From Mucilaginibacter sp. PPCGB 2223 (lineage in GTDB: Bacteria; Bacteroidota; Bacteroidia; Sphingobacteriales; Sphingobacteriaceae): 64,000 bases of DNA. The DNA is taken from positions 124,001 to 188,000 of the forward strand of contig NZ_MDJS01000004.1 in assembly GCF_001705515.1 (NCBI RefSeq), read 5' to 3'. A program made the translations under genes and the position numbers. The notes under the pieces were generated by a model. The model had not been told where the DNA came from. It saw nothing but the letters and a program-made list of their open reading frames with translations, and made no database searches. Positions 52,925 through 63,200 of the stretch are shown here, piece by piece. The first letter of the stretch is position 1. The number at the start of each line of letters is the position of its first letter.

Positions 52925-55900
52925 TAATTTTCATCCAGCGAAACCGCTTTCTCCTTATGTTTTGATTTCTTTTTAGATTCGACATCACCCGCCTGCGGGG
53001 CATCTGGATCGTGTTTTACACTCCGCGAAAGCATAGCATACATCATCGGGATGACGTACAAGGTTAGGATGAGCGAAAACAACAAGCCACCCATAATTAC
53101 TATACCGAGCGATGTACGGCTTTTAGCGCCCGCGCCCAAGGCAAAGGCAATAGGCACAGCGCCGAGCACGCAGGCAAGGGTGGTCATCAATATCGGGCGC
53201 AAACGCGAGGTTGCTGCCTCAATTACGGCTTCAAATTTTGGTATACCGTCGTGCTCCATGCGCTGGTTGGCAAATTCAACAATCAATATACCATTCTTGG
53301 TAACCAAACCCACAAGGGTGATCATACCAATCTCGCTAAAGATGTTCAACGTTTGATTAAACAGCCATAACGACAAGAACGCACCTGCAATGGCCAGCGG
53401 CACAGTAAGCATTACCACAAACGGATCGATAAAGCTTTCGAACTGCGCGGCCAATACCAGGTAAATGAGCAATAACGCGAAGGCGAAAGCGTACATAATA
53501 TTGCCCGAACTTTCGGCATAATCGCGCGACGGGCCCGCCAGGTCGGAACTGAACGACGCATTTTTCAATACCTCTTTGCCTATCCGCTGCATTTCGGCAA
53601 CGCCATCGCCAATGGTATGGCCGGGCGCCAAACCCGCCGATATGGTTGCCGATTTATAACGGTTAAAGTGATAGATAGAGGGCGGCGTTGAGTTTTCTGT
53701 AACCTTTACCACATTATCCAGTTGTATCAGTTTACCCGCAGAGTTACGCACATATACCGATTTCAGGTCAAGGGGCTGATCGCGGTTGGCGCGGTCGACC
53801 TGGGCTATAACCTGGTACTGTTTACCGTTTATTAAAAAGTAATCCAAACGGCCGGCACTATAATATAATTGCAGCGTTTGGGCAATATCGCTCACGGCCA
53901 CGCCTAAATCGCGGGCACGGTCGCGGTCGGTAGTTACCGACAGCTGAGGCTTGGTAAATTTAAGGTTAACATCCACGCTCTGCAGTACCGGGCTTTTGTT
54001 AGCCTCCGATAAAAATTCGGGTAATACCTTGCGCAGTTGTTCAAAATCCTGGTTTTGTATGACATATTGTACCGGCTGCGCCGTTTTAGCACCACTGCCA
54101 CCACCGCTGATGGTTTGTTCCTGGATAACGGCTGTCCGGGCATTTGGCAGCTTAGCCAGTTGTTTGGTCAGGTAATCGGCAAGCTGCTGCTGTGTGCGCT
54201 TACGCTTATCCGGGTCGACCAGGCCCACACGGCCAAAGCCGGTATTTACAGCGCCCGCGCCGCTAAAGCCCGGCGCTACGTAACTGATGTTTACTTTCGC
54301 TTCGGGGATAGAGTCCTCAACCGTTTGTGAAACCTTATCCATATACCGGCTCATAAACTCGTACGATGAACCTTCGGGAGCGGTTACCGACAGGCGGAGC
54401 AAGCTACGATCGTCCAACGGCGCCAGCTCGGCCGGTATACCTTTGTACAGAAAGTAAGTCATCACCAGCGATCCCACCAGGATCAATACCGAGATCCACT
54501 TGTGCTTCATAAATTTGGTGAGCGATTCCTGGTACGAACTGGTCATGTTTTGGAAGAAAGGCTCGGTACGTTCGTAGAATTTTGATTTCTTTTGGTTTTT
54601 GCGGATCAGCTTAACGTTCAGCATCGGCGTAAGCGACAATGATACGAAAGCCGATATCAATACGGCGCCCGCTACCACCACCGCAAACTCGCGGAACAGC
54701 CTGCCCGTAAACCCTTGCAGAAACACGATCGGCAAAAACACAGCCGCCAGGGTTACCGATGTGGAAACCACCGCGAAGAATATTTCGGCCGATCCTTCAA
54801 AAGCAGCACGGCGCACCGGCATGCCATCTTCAACCTTTTTATAGATATTTTCCGTCACCACGATGCCGTCATCCACCACCAGCCCTGTTGCCAGTACAAT
54901 ACCCAGCAGGGTTAAGATATTGATGGAGAAGCCAAAGGCATACATGATAAAGAATGCCCCGATGAGCGACACCGGTATATCGATCAGCGGCCTGAAAGCG
55001 ATGAGCCAATCGCGGAAGAAGAGATAAATGATGATCACCACCAACACGAATGATACCAGCAGGGTTTCCTTCACCTCGTCGATAGACTGGTTGATGAACC
55101 TGGTATTATCCAGCGCCACCTCTACCTTGATGTCGGGCGGCAGGTCTTTTTGTACCTGAGCCAAACGCTTGTAAAAATCTTTGGCAATCTGCACGTAATT
55201 GGCACCCGGCTGCGGTACAATTGCCAGGCCCACTTCGGGTATACCCGATTCTTTCAGCCCTGTCTCCTCGTTTGCGGCGCCCAAAACAGCATAACCAATA
55301 TCGCTGAAGTGGATAACATGTGCACTGTCGGCACGGAGTATCAGGTTATTAAAATCTTTCTCGGTTGTTAGCTTACCCAAAGCGCGGATGGTGAGTTCGG
55401 TATTATTACCTTCAATTTTACCCGCAGGCAGTTCCACGTTCTCCTTGGCCAGGGCCGCGCTGATATCGCTGGCAGCCAAGCCGTAGGCCGTCAACTTATT
55501 GGGGTCGATCCATAAACGCATGGCGTACTGGCGCTGCCCCTGCACGTTAACAGCGCTTACACCGGGTATGGTTTGCAATGCCTGCTGCAAAACGTTTTCG
55601 GCATAATCGTCAATCTGCAAAATATTACGGGTATTACTGCTTACCGTCAGGGTCACGATCTGGTCGGCGTTGGCATCGGCCTTGGTTACAACCGGCGGCG
55701 CGTCGATATCCTGCGGCAACTGGCGTTGTGCCTGGCCCACTTTATCGCGTACGTCGTTGGCAGCGGTTTCCAGGTCGGCGTCGAGGTTAAACTCAACCGT
55801 GATGGCGCTCGAGCCAACCGAACTGGTCGACGATATATTGCGGATACCCGGGATACCGTTAATAGCTTTTTCGAGCGGCTCTGTTATCTGCGACTCGATT

Positions 55901-56073
55901 ACATCCGAGTTGGCGCCCGAGTAACTGGTGGTTACGGTGATGATCGGCGGATCGACCGAGGGGAAATCGCGTACACCCAAAAAAGTATACCCGATGATAC
56001 CGAACACCACAATGGCGATGGATAGAACGGTGGCCAGAACCGGCCTCTTTATACTGACAGAGGATAAACTCAT
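52924..56073 (-). CDS. RND multidrug efflux permease (AcrB/HAE1 type)
   Basis: 1049 residues, full length. Twelve TMs in two halves, with TM1 at about 12-30, the porter motif YSGANSDVIESQITEPLEKA near 50, TM cluster 335-550 (IDIPVSLIGAFFIMYAFGFS, then GIVLATGLVVDDGIVVTENI with the proton-relay Asp pair), and the second half ending IVIMGGLLFSLILTLYVIPM. It pumps hydrophobic compounds out using the proton gradient, with the adaptor upstream and TolC downstream. The last 25 residues are a charged tail (SKKKSKHKEKAVSLDEN). Confidence 0.95.
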   Translation of the reverse strand: MSLSSVSIKRPVLATVLSIAIVVFGIIGYTFLGVRDFPSVDPPIITVTTSYSGANSDVIESQITEPLEKAINGIPGIRNISSTSSVGSSAITVEFNLDADLETAANDVRDKVGQAQRQLPQDIDAPPVVTKADANADQIVTLTVSSNTRNILQIDDYAENVLQQALQTIPGVSAVNVQGQRQYAMRLWIDPNKLTAYGLAASDISAALAKENVELPAGKIEGNNTELTIRALGKLTTEKDFNNLILRADSAHVIHFSDIGYAVLGAANEETGLKESGIPEVGLAIVPQPGANYVQIAKDFYKRLAQVQKDLPPDIKVEVALDNTRFINQSIDEVKETLLVSFVLVVIIIYLFFRDWLIAFRPLIDIPVSLIGAFFIMYAFGFSINILTLLGIVLATGLVVDDGIVVTENIYKKVEDGMPVRRAAFEGSAEIFFAVVSTSVTLAAVFLPIVFLQGFTGRLFREFAVVVAGAVLISAFVSLSLTPMLNVKLIRKNQKKSKFYERTEPFFQNMTSSYQESLTKFMKHKWISVLILVGSLVMTYFLYKGIPAELAPLDDRSLLRLSVTAPEGSSYEFMSRYMDKVSQTVEDSIPEAKVNISYVAPGFSGAGAVNTGFGRVGLVDPDKRKRTQQQLADYLTKQLAKLPNARTAVIQEQTISGGGSGAKTAQPVQYVIQNQDFEQLRKVLPEFLSEANKSPVLQSVDVNLKFTKPQLSVTTDRDRARDLGVAVSDIAQTLQLYYSAGRLDYFLINGKQYQVIAQVDRANRDQPLDLKSVYVRNSAGKLIQLDNVVKVTENSTPPSIYHFNRYKSATISAGLAPGHTIGDGVAEMQRIGKEVLKNASFSSDLAGPSRDYAESSGNIMYAFAFALLLIYLVLAAQFESFIDPFVVMLTVPLAIAGAFLSLWLFNQTLNIFSEIGMITLVGLVTKNGILIVEFANQRMEHDGIPKFEAVIEAATSRLRPILMTTLACVLGAVPIAFALGAGAKSRTSLGIVIMGGLLFSLILTLYVIPMMYAMLSRSVKHDPDAPQAGDVESKKKSKHKEKAVSLDEN

Positions 56074-56079
56074 ACGTTT

Positions 56080-57165
56080 TTACTTAATTACTTTAATAAC
56101 TTTCACAGCTACTTTAGGGCGCATCTGGATGATACCGCTTACAATCAGGCTGTCGCCGGCCTTCAGGCCATCAACCACCTGTATCTTCGATTCGGTACGC
56201 GTATCGGTTTTAACCGCTTTTTGTACAGCGTGCCCGTTTTTAACTAAAAACACGTTACTGCCTTTAATATCAGGGATAACAGCCTCGGTGGGTACCATAA
56301 TGGTTTTGGGTATCTGGTCGAGCGCAAAGTGTATCTTGGCAAAGCCGCCTGCCTTTAACAAGCCTTCTTTATTATCGGCTTTGGCGCGCAGGGTAATAGT
56401 GCGCGAAGTAACATCAATATTAGGTTCGATGGCGTACACTGTACCGGTAAACGGTTTGCGCGAGCTTTCGATGGTAAAATTAATTTTGCTGCCTGCATGC
56501 ACCAGCGGTAGATAACGCTCAGGCACCGAGAACGTAATTTTTGCCGGATCGATATTAACCAGGGTGGCTATAGAGCCTTGCGGCGACAGGTAACCCCCGG
56601 GGCTGATGTTACGCAAACCTATGGTACCCGAAAATGGCGCGCGCACAACAGTTTTATCTATCTGTGCCTTCACCGCGTCGGCCTGTGCCTGGTACGAGTT
56701 GAGCGATGTTAACGAAGTATCGTATTCCTCTTTACTTATTGCCTCCTTGCTTAACAGCACACGGTTACGGTATTCGGTCTGTTCGGCCAGCTTGATCTGC
56801 ACCTGCACCTGCTTCAATTGTGCAACCAGGTCCTTATCATAAACCTTAACCAACACCTGCCCCTTTTCAACATGGCTGCCTTCGTTAAAGAATATGCCCG
56901 TAATATTGCCCGCAGTTTCGCTGCGCAGGTCGACCTGCTCATTGGCCGATATGCTCCCGGTAATGTCGATAGCGCTGCTGAAAGCGGTATCTTTAACGAT
57001 CATCACGTTAACAGGTACAATTCCACTTCTTTTACCGCCTTTTTTACCACCGGCGCCGCCGGTCTGCGCTTGTAATTCTTTGGCTTTTTCGCCATAAAAC
57101 TTGTTATAAACCAGGTAGGCAATCAATAAAATGACAAGGGGCCAGACAATATATTTTATCTTCAT
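56080..57165 (-). CDS. RND periplasmic adaptor (membrane fusion protein)
   Basis: 361 residues. N-terminal TM anchor (YIVWPLVILLIAYLVYNKF), no lipobox. Then lipoyl half (FFNEGSHVEKGQVLVKVYDK), a short helical hairpin around 110-165, second lipoyl half (DKTVVRAPFSGTIGLRNISP), beta-barrel and membrane-proximal domains. Links the permease to the outer-membrane factor. Six bp upstream of the permease gene and overlapping the MarR gene stop by 4 bp. Confidence 0.94.
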   Translation of the reverse strand: MKIKYIVWPLVILLIAYLVYNKFYGEKAKELQAQTGGAGGKKGGKRSGIVPVNVMIVKDTAFSSAIDITGSISANEQVDLRSETAGNITGIFFNEGSHVEKGQVLVKVYDKDLVAQLKQVQVQIKLAEQTEYRNRVLLSKEAISKEEYDTSLTSLNSYQAQADAVKAQIDKTVVRAPFSGTIGLRNISPGGYLSPQGSIATLVNIDPAKITFSVPERYLPLVHAGSKINFTIESSRKPFTGTVYAIEPNIDVTSRTITLRAKADNKEGLLKAGGFAKIHFALDQIPKTIMVPTEAVIPDIKGSNVFLVKNGHAVQKAVKTDTRTESKIQVVDGLKAGDSLIVSGIIQMRPKVAVKVIKVIK

Positions 57166-57713
57166 AGTTGTTTATTACGCTTTAAGGTTGTGGTTTTTTT
57201 TAGTCGGAAGGTAACTTCGGGCGATATATATGGTTGAAGGTTTCCCGACATTTTCTGGAGCACTTCGTTAAATATCTTCAATTTCTCGGCGCTGATGCCC
57301 TCGGTTGCTTTATGGTTCATTTCGCTGAACGATTCGCGGATGGCAGGTAACTCATTTTGTGCCTTTTCAGTCACCCTGATCAGTTGCTGACGACGATCGT
57401 CGGGGTTAACCTCACGGTAAACATACCCTTTTTCCATCAGCGTATCGATAATGCTCACCATGTGCGATTTATCCTTACCTGTTATCTCGGCCAGGCGTTT
57501 TTGGGTTAGCCTCCCTTCGTTCTCGGCAATAAGCACGAGCATATAATGATACCTGTTCAGGTCCAGGTGCTCGATCTTTTTCGAAAAAGCACTGAGGTAG
57601 GTTTTAGCCAGTTGCAACAGCTTGCGCGATATGGGTTCGTCCAATTCCAAATTCAAAAAATAACAGACAAAGCTATTTAGTTTGCAGATATAATAGTTGT
57701 ATGTATCAACCAT
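57162..57713 (-). CDS. MarR family transcriptional regulator of the efflux operon
   Basis: 183 residues from the ATG at 57713; a GTG at 57752 extends it by 13 residues. Winged helix-turn-helix: LAENEGRLTQKRLAEI-like region reads VLIAENEGRLTQKRLAEITG, then SHMVSIIDTLMEKGYVYREV and the wing DDRRQQLIRVTEKAQN. MarR proteins usually repress the adjacent operon and release DNA on binding small phenolic compounds. First gene of the MarR-MFP-RND-TolC run, so it probably autoregulates the pump. Confidence 0.92.
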   Translation of the reverse strand: MVDTYNYYICKLNSFVCYFLNLELDEPISRKLLQLAKTYLSAFSKKIEHLDLNRYHYMLVLIAENEGRLTQKRLAEITGKDKSHMVSIIDTLMEKGYVYREVNPDDRRQQLIRVTEKAQNELPAIRESFSEMNHKATEGISAEKLKIFNEVLQKMSGNLQPYISPEVTFRLKKTTTLKRNKQL

Positions 57714-57785
57714 ATTACACGCTTTTTCCTGCCTTTTTCGTCTGTTTTTCACTTTGAGAAATTATAATTTAGTATTTTGTACGCC

Positions 57786-59591
57786 ATGAAAAAACTCTCC
57801 GGCTTATCCAGCTGTCTAATCTTATTATTTATGACTATTTCTGCCCCCGCCTCTGCTGTTACATCAAAAACTGCCATTAATTATACGGTAACTTTTCCCG
57901 AGGCGCAGGCGCATTATGCCAATATCGAGATGACGATAAGCGGCATTAAAAATACAACTACCGATGTAAAAATGCCCGTATGGACGCCCGGCTCGTACCT
58001 GGTGCGCGAGTTCGCTAAAAGCGTTGAAGGGTTTGCAGCTTTCGCTGGTGGCAAAGAAATCCCGGCTATCAAGATCACCAAAAACACCTGGCGCATCAGC
58101 AACGGCAAGGCCAGTTCAATAAAGATCGTTTATAAGGTTTACGCCTTCGAGATATCCGTACGTACTGCTTTCATCGATGCTTCGCATGCTTTCCTTTCAA
58201 CATCGGGCATGTTTATGTACCCGGCTGACAGTCTGCACGCTCCATCGACCATACATATCAAACCATATAAAGGCTGGACCACTGTATCCACCAGCCTCGA
58301 CCATGTGGGTGACGACCCTTTCACACTTTATTCGCCTAATTACGATATCCTGTTCGATTCGCCTATCGAGGTAGGCACACAGGACGTGTTTGGTTTTGAT
58401 GCTGCAGGCGTAAAATACGAAGTGGCCATGTGCGGGGGCGGCAATTACAACCGGGAGCAGATGAAGATCGACCTGGCTAAGATCGTCGAAGCCGAAACTG
58501 CCATCTACCACGAAAACCCGAACAAGCGTTATGTCTTCATTGTACACAATTATGTTAAAGGCGGCGGCGGGCTTGAGCATTTAAGTTCGACCGTTTTAGG
58601 CGCCGTGCGCGATGGCTATGCTACCGAGGGCACTTACCATAACTTTTTATCGCTTGCCGCACACGAGCATTTTCACCTGTGGAACGTAAAACGCCTCCGC
58701 CCCATAGCCCTGGGACCATTCGATTATGATACCGAAAATTATACCCGCAGCCTGTGGATAGCCGAAGGTTTTACCACCTACTATCAAAATGTAATTATGC
58801 GCAGGGCTGGTTTGTACAAACCCGATGAATACCTGGGCGTGGTTGCCGCCAATATTACCAGTGCCGAGAACCTGAAGGGTAACAAAACCCAATCGTTAAG
58901 CGATGCCAGCTTTGATGCCTGGATCAAATACTACCGCCCGACGGAAAACACGCCGAACACCAATGCTTCGTACTACGGCAAAGGCGCCAATGTGGCTATG
59001 CTGCTCGACCTCGAGATCATCAGGCACTCCAAAGGCGCACAATGCCTCGATGATGTGATGAAATATATGTACGACGAGTTTTACAAGGTAAAACAACGGG
59101 GCTATACCGAAGAGGAATTTAAAGCAACGCTGGAGAAATACACAGGTGTTAACCTCGACGATTTTTATCAGAAATATGTGTCCGGGCTTGCACCGCTTGA
59201 TTACGACCGGTACTTAGGCTATGCCGGTTACAAACTGGTCGACGATTATGCTGCCAACAATATACCGACTTTGGGCGTCACCATTGTTACCGGTGGCGGA
59301 AAATCAATGGTTACCGGCGTAATGCGCGATGGTGCCGGCTGGATCGATGGTATTAATGTGAACGACGAGATAACCGCTATAGATGGCGCAGCTATTCCCG
59401 AAATAGATAAGTTTATCGCGGCCAATAAAAAAGTTGGCGATAAGATCAGCGTCAGCGTCATCCGGGACGGGCAAAAAATGGTATTACCGGTTACTTTGTT
59501 AAGAAACCCCGGTGTAAAATACCATATCGAAGATAAAGGCACGCCGACTGCTGAGATGCTTGCCGTAAGAAAAAAGTGGATGCATTTGTAA
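57786..59591 (+). CDS. M61 family metallopeptidase with PDZ domain
   Basis: 601 residues from the ATG at 57786 (a TTG at 57777 is in frame). The signal peptide covers about 1-24 (MTISAPASA). N-terminal beta domain, then the zinc site LAAHEHFHLWNVKRLRP near residue 295, distal glutamate in WIAEGFTTYYQNVI, and a C-terminal PDZ (VTGVMRDGAGWIDGINVNDE, ITAIDGAAIPEIDKF). M61 glycyl aminopeptidases remove Gly or Ala from peptides; the PDZ may bind substrate ends. Ends 4 bp before the convergent FN3 lipoprotein gene. Confidence 0.93.
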   Translation: MKKLSGLSSCLILLFMTISAPASAVTSKTAINYTVTFPEAQAHYANIEMTISGIKNTTTDVKMPVWTPGSYLVREFAKSVEGFAAFAGGKEIPAIKITKNTWRISNGKASSIKIVYKVYAFEISVRTAFIDASHAFLSTSGMFMYPADSLHAPSTIHIKPYKGWTTVSTSLDHVGDDPFTLYSPNYDILFDSPIEVGTQDVFGFDAAGVKYEVAMCGGGNYNREQMKIDLAKIVEAETAIYHENPNKRYVFIVHNYVKGGGGLEHLSSTVLGAVRDGYATEGTYHNFLSLAAHEHFHLWNVKRLRPIALGPFDYDTENYTRSLWIAEGFTTYYQNVIMRRAGLYKPDEYLGVVAANITSAENLKGNKTQSLSDASFDAWIKYYRPTENTPNTNASYYGKGANVAMLLDLEIIRHSKGAQCLDDVMKYMYDEFYKVKQRGYTEEEFKATLEKYTGVNLDDFYQKYVSGLAPLDYDRYLGYAGYKLVDDYAANNIPTLGVTIVTGGGKSMVTGVMRDGAGWIDGINVNDEITAIDGAAIPEIDKFIAANKKVGDKISVSVIRDGQKMVLPVTLLRNPGVKYHIEDKGTPTAEMLAVRKKWMHL

Positions 59592-59595
59592 TAAC

Positions 59596-60282
59596 CTACT
59601 TCGCGCTAAACTGAAAGGTACCCGAGTCGGAAGTGTTGCCGGCTGCATCTTTGGTGATCACTTTCCAGTAATACGTAGTGCCCGGGGTTACCGTTACGCC
59701 GTTCACAAATTGAGCGGTGATATTGCTTTTCGAGATGGCAGGTGTACTGTTCGTACCAAAATACACATCATAACCGGCTATATCGTTATCCGGGTCGCTG
59801 GCCGTCCAGGTCAGGTTAACTGTACTACCGGTTACACTTTGCCCGAACGTGGGCGACAGGTTATCAGCCGGGAACGGCGGGTGCGATACCGTACCCACTC
59901 CCGCATTGTAAAACTTCCATACATCGCTTTTGGCCGTCACTGCCGATGAGCTTGATTTGGAAACTATATACCATGAATAGGGCGTATCCCGCAATAATGT
60001 TGCCGTGTATTGATTGGTGGTGATGGTTTGTGTGCTGATGGTCCCCGTCAGCAGGTTTTTGATGTCGATCTCATAACTATCCGCATTACTGGCACTGTTC
60101 CAGGTAAAAACAATCGTGCTCTGGGTGGACGAAATTACGGTACCGGTGGTACAGGCCGAGTTTTGCGCCGGGAAAGTAAGGATGGCTGCCACCGGATCGG
60201 GGATATCCTTGGTATCGTTCTTTTTACTGCAACCGGTAAACACGCATGTTGCAGTTAATAATATGATGATCCGCTTTCTCAT
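59596..60282 (-). CDS. FN3-domain lipoprotein
   Basis: 228 residues. Lipoprotein signal with Cys18 (IILLTATCVFTGCSKK). Two fibronectin-III-like domains (about 30-125: SQSTIVFTWNSASNADSYEI-type strands; about 130-228: TVNLTWTASDPDNDIAGYDV, VYFGTN, TTYYWKVITKDAAGNTSDSG). Likely surface-exposed and a binding partner of the giant upstream, whose stop overlaps this start by 4 bp (TGA/ATG), implying coupled synthesis. Confidence 0.88.
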   Translation of the reverse strand: MRKRIIILLTATCVFTGCSKKNDTKDIPDPVAAILTFPAQNSACTTGTVISSTQSTIVFTWNSASNADSYEIDIKNLLTGTISTQTITTNQYTATLLRDTPYSWYIVSKSSSSAVTAKSDVWKFYNAGVGTVSHPPFPADNLSPTFGQSVTGSTVNLTWTASDPDNDIAGYDVYFGTNSTPAISKSNITAQFVNGVTVTPGTTYYWKVITKDAAGNTSDSGTFQFSAK

Positions 60283-63200
60283 TGTTTTACTACTTTAAAT
60301 ACTTTATCCAACTGATCTGTTGCTAATTTAAGCATATAGATGCCCGGCATGAGGTTGCCCGGTGCTATCTCCACCTCGCCCGATACGTTATTAAACTGTT
60401 TACTGTAAACTTTTAATCCTGCGGCATTGTACAATTCGATCCTTGCTGATGCTGTTTTATCTCCGCCGGTATTTACATGCAAGGTGGAACTGAACGGGTT
60501 CGGGTAAGCCCGTACATCTCCCCCAAGATCTATCCGTCGCTGATAGACTCCCTGGCAGGGTTTATCGGTTGTTACTGTAATATCGTTTACTCCTTTGTTC
60601 AGGGTTAGGGTAATGTTGCTGGCCGTAGTCGTGGTGGTTATACCGTTGAGGGTAACAAAGTAAGTATTACCTCCATCCAGCGTCAGGTTAACGCTCTGGA
60701 TGGCATTGTTAACAGCTGCGTATACCGACAGGTCCTTAGGTTCGGTGATCACTACCGTAAAACATTGCTGGTAGCTGCTTTGCCCGGCTACCGTAAAGCA
60801 AACGTTATAGGTGCCTGTAGGCAGGTTGTTGATCGTTGTACTTGTGGTAAACGGATAAGTGGCGTTTACACCGCCCCCGGTTATGGTGGCTGTATAGTTC
60901 AGGCTCTGGGCGGCTGTGATCGAAATGGTACCATTGGACGAACCATGGCAGGTAGCACTGTTAGCCGATAACGTGAAGTTGCCGGCAGGGAGGGTGAAAA
61001 CATAATTAAACCCGGCCAATGTTGCTACGCCTCCTGGCGTAGTAACTGATACATTCCCGCCTGCTCCCGAAGCAACAACCGCTGTTATGCTGGTTGCCGA
61101 AACTACCGTGAACGAGGCTGCCGCAGTTCCTCCAAAACTAACTGCCGTGGCACCCGTAAAATTAGTTCCGGTTATAGTCACCGTGGTTGATTTTGCTGCC
61201 GATGTGGGTGTAAATGATGTAATTGTTGGACCTGGTACAACAGTAACCACTGTTGCCGTGGATGTTTGCGTAACTGTATTTGCACTAATACCAACGGTAT
61301 ATGATCCTGATTGGGTTGCCGTATAAGTTGATGAAGTACCTCCCGAAATAGCGGTTCCGTTTTTATACCACTGGTAAGTATAGCTGCCGGTAGCCGGGTT
61401 AGCAGTTAGCAGCACACTATTACCCGCTGCAAATGTGAGCGGACCGCCCGCAGTAATTGTCGGTACCGGCACAAAAATAAACCCCGATAACAAGCTCGAT
61501 CCGCTGGGTGTCGTTACAACAACATTGCCGGTATTGCCTGATGAGCCAACTACTGCCGTTATCTGGGTTGGCGATACAACTGTTATCGAACTAGCGTTAA
61601 CACCACCAAAACTAACTGCCGAGGCATCATTAAAGTTGGTTCCTAAAATATTTATCGTACTACCTTGTGTTGCTGTTGTAGGTACAAAGCTGGTAACAAC
61701 AGGTGGCGGTATAAAGGTAAACGGCAGTAACGAGCGCAGTGTGTTTGCCGGGGTAACAACGCTGATAAAACCACTTGTGCCGGCACTTACAACTGCAGTA
61801 ATACTGTTATCAGAATTTACGGTAAACGATTTAACATTAACCCCATCAATACTTACCGATGTAGCGTTTGTAAATCCGGCCCCGGTTAAGGTTATGGTAT
61901 TCCCGGCCCTGCCTGCTACAGGAGTAAAGGATGTTATCCCAACCGATGCTATTTGGTTCCTGATAATATAACAGCTGCCACCTGTGTTTGAACAAATAAT
62001 ATCGGTTTTGCCATCGGCGTCAATATCTCCGGGTACGATAAGATTGGCATTTCTGTTATTAAAATCGATTGATGAAGCAAAAGAAACAGAGCCGCTGCTT
62101 GTGTTTTTAAAGATGGAGATGTTAACTCCGTTTACTACGGTAATATCCACTTTGCCATCACCATCAAGATCAGCGGCAAACCCGCTCGACGGAACAGCGG
62201 CCGTAGTGATGGTTTGCACTTTAGTTAATACGATATTGCCTGGTGTACCTGCATCTTTCACTATTATAATTGACCCGCCGCCGCCAGATCCGGTCACTGT
62301 CAAAGCTATCTCCAGCCTGTTGTCGTTATCAAAATCGCCAATAATAATACTATTGATCGTACCTCCCGCATCGAACGTTATTGCAGGTGCATAAGTTATA
62401 TTGCCTTTGGTGCTTATATTTCTGTACAGCAGCAAATTATTCCCGCTTCTAACTAATACATCAGGTTTGCCGTCGCCATCAACATCTGCCAGTTGGGCAT
62501 TCGGAAACTGTGTATTGGCAAGGCTGTATACCTGGTCTAACCTGCCGTCACCATCCATATCGTTTACAGCTACGTAACGTGGTATCAGATTTCCATTGAT
62601 ATAAAATGTGGCATTGCTTACATTGTTATTTAAAACCGATACATGATATAAAAAATACGGGGACGTGAGGTTCATAGTAGTTACCACGTTTAACCCTATT
62701 CTTCCATTATATACTCCTGGGCAAAACAAATCAGGTACACCATCCATATCCCAATCGGCAACACCGGCATCGGCAGCGCCATCGTCTGCACTATTCGAGT
62801 ATTTCATTGAGCCGTAAGTCATGTTTGTATTACCCGGATTACTGTTATTAGTATAAACAAATGCCATAGAGCCGGCCGAGCCATCGCTTGGAATAATAAC
62901 TTCGGGATGATTATCATTATTGAGGTCAGCTATTACTACGTTGTTCACTACATTGGGAACAGTAAGACTGTATGGCGCACTGAATGAACTGGCGCTAAGC
63001 GAGCCGGTTGCATTAAAGGTTACAATAAAGGGATTACTTGCATAGCCGACATTATTATGCGAGATGACACTGATAAGCTGATAGGTGATGCCTAATGGTA
63101 CTATTACGCTTAAAGTGCTATCGGTGGCCGCGGTTACAGTTGCCCGCTCCGAACCAAAGTATACAATGTTACCTGAGGCATTCGTATCGAAATTTGCTCC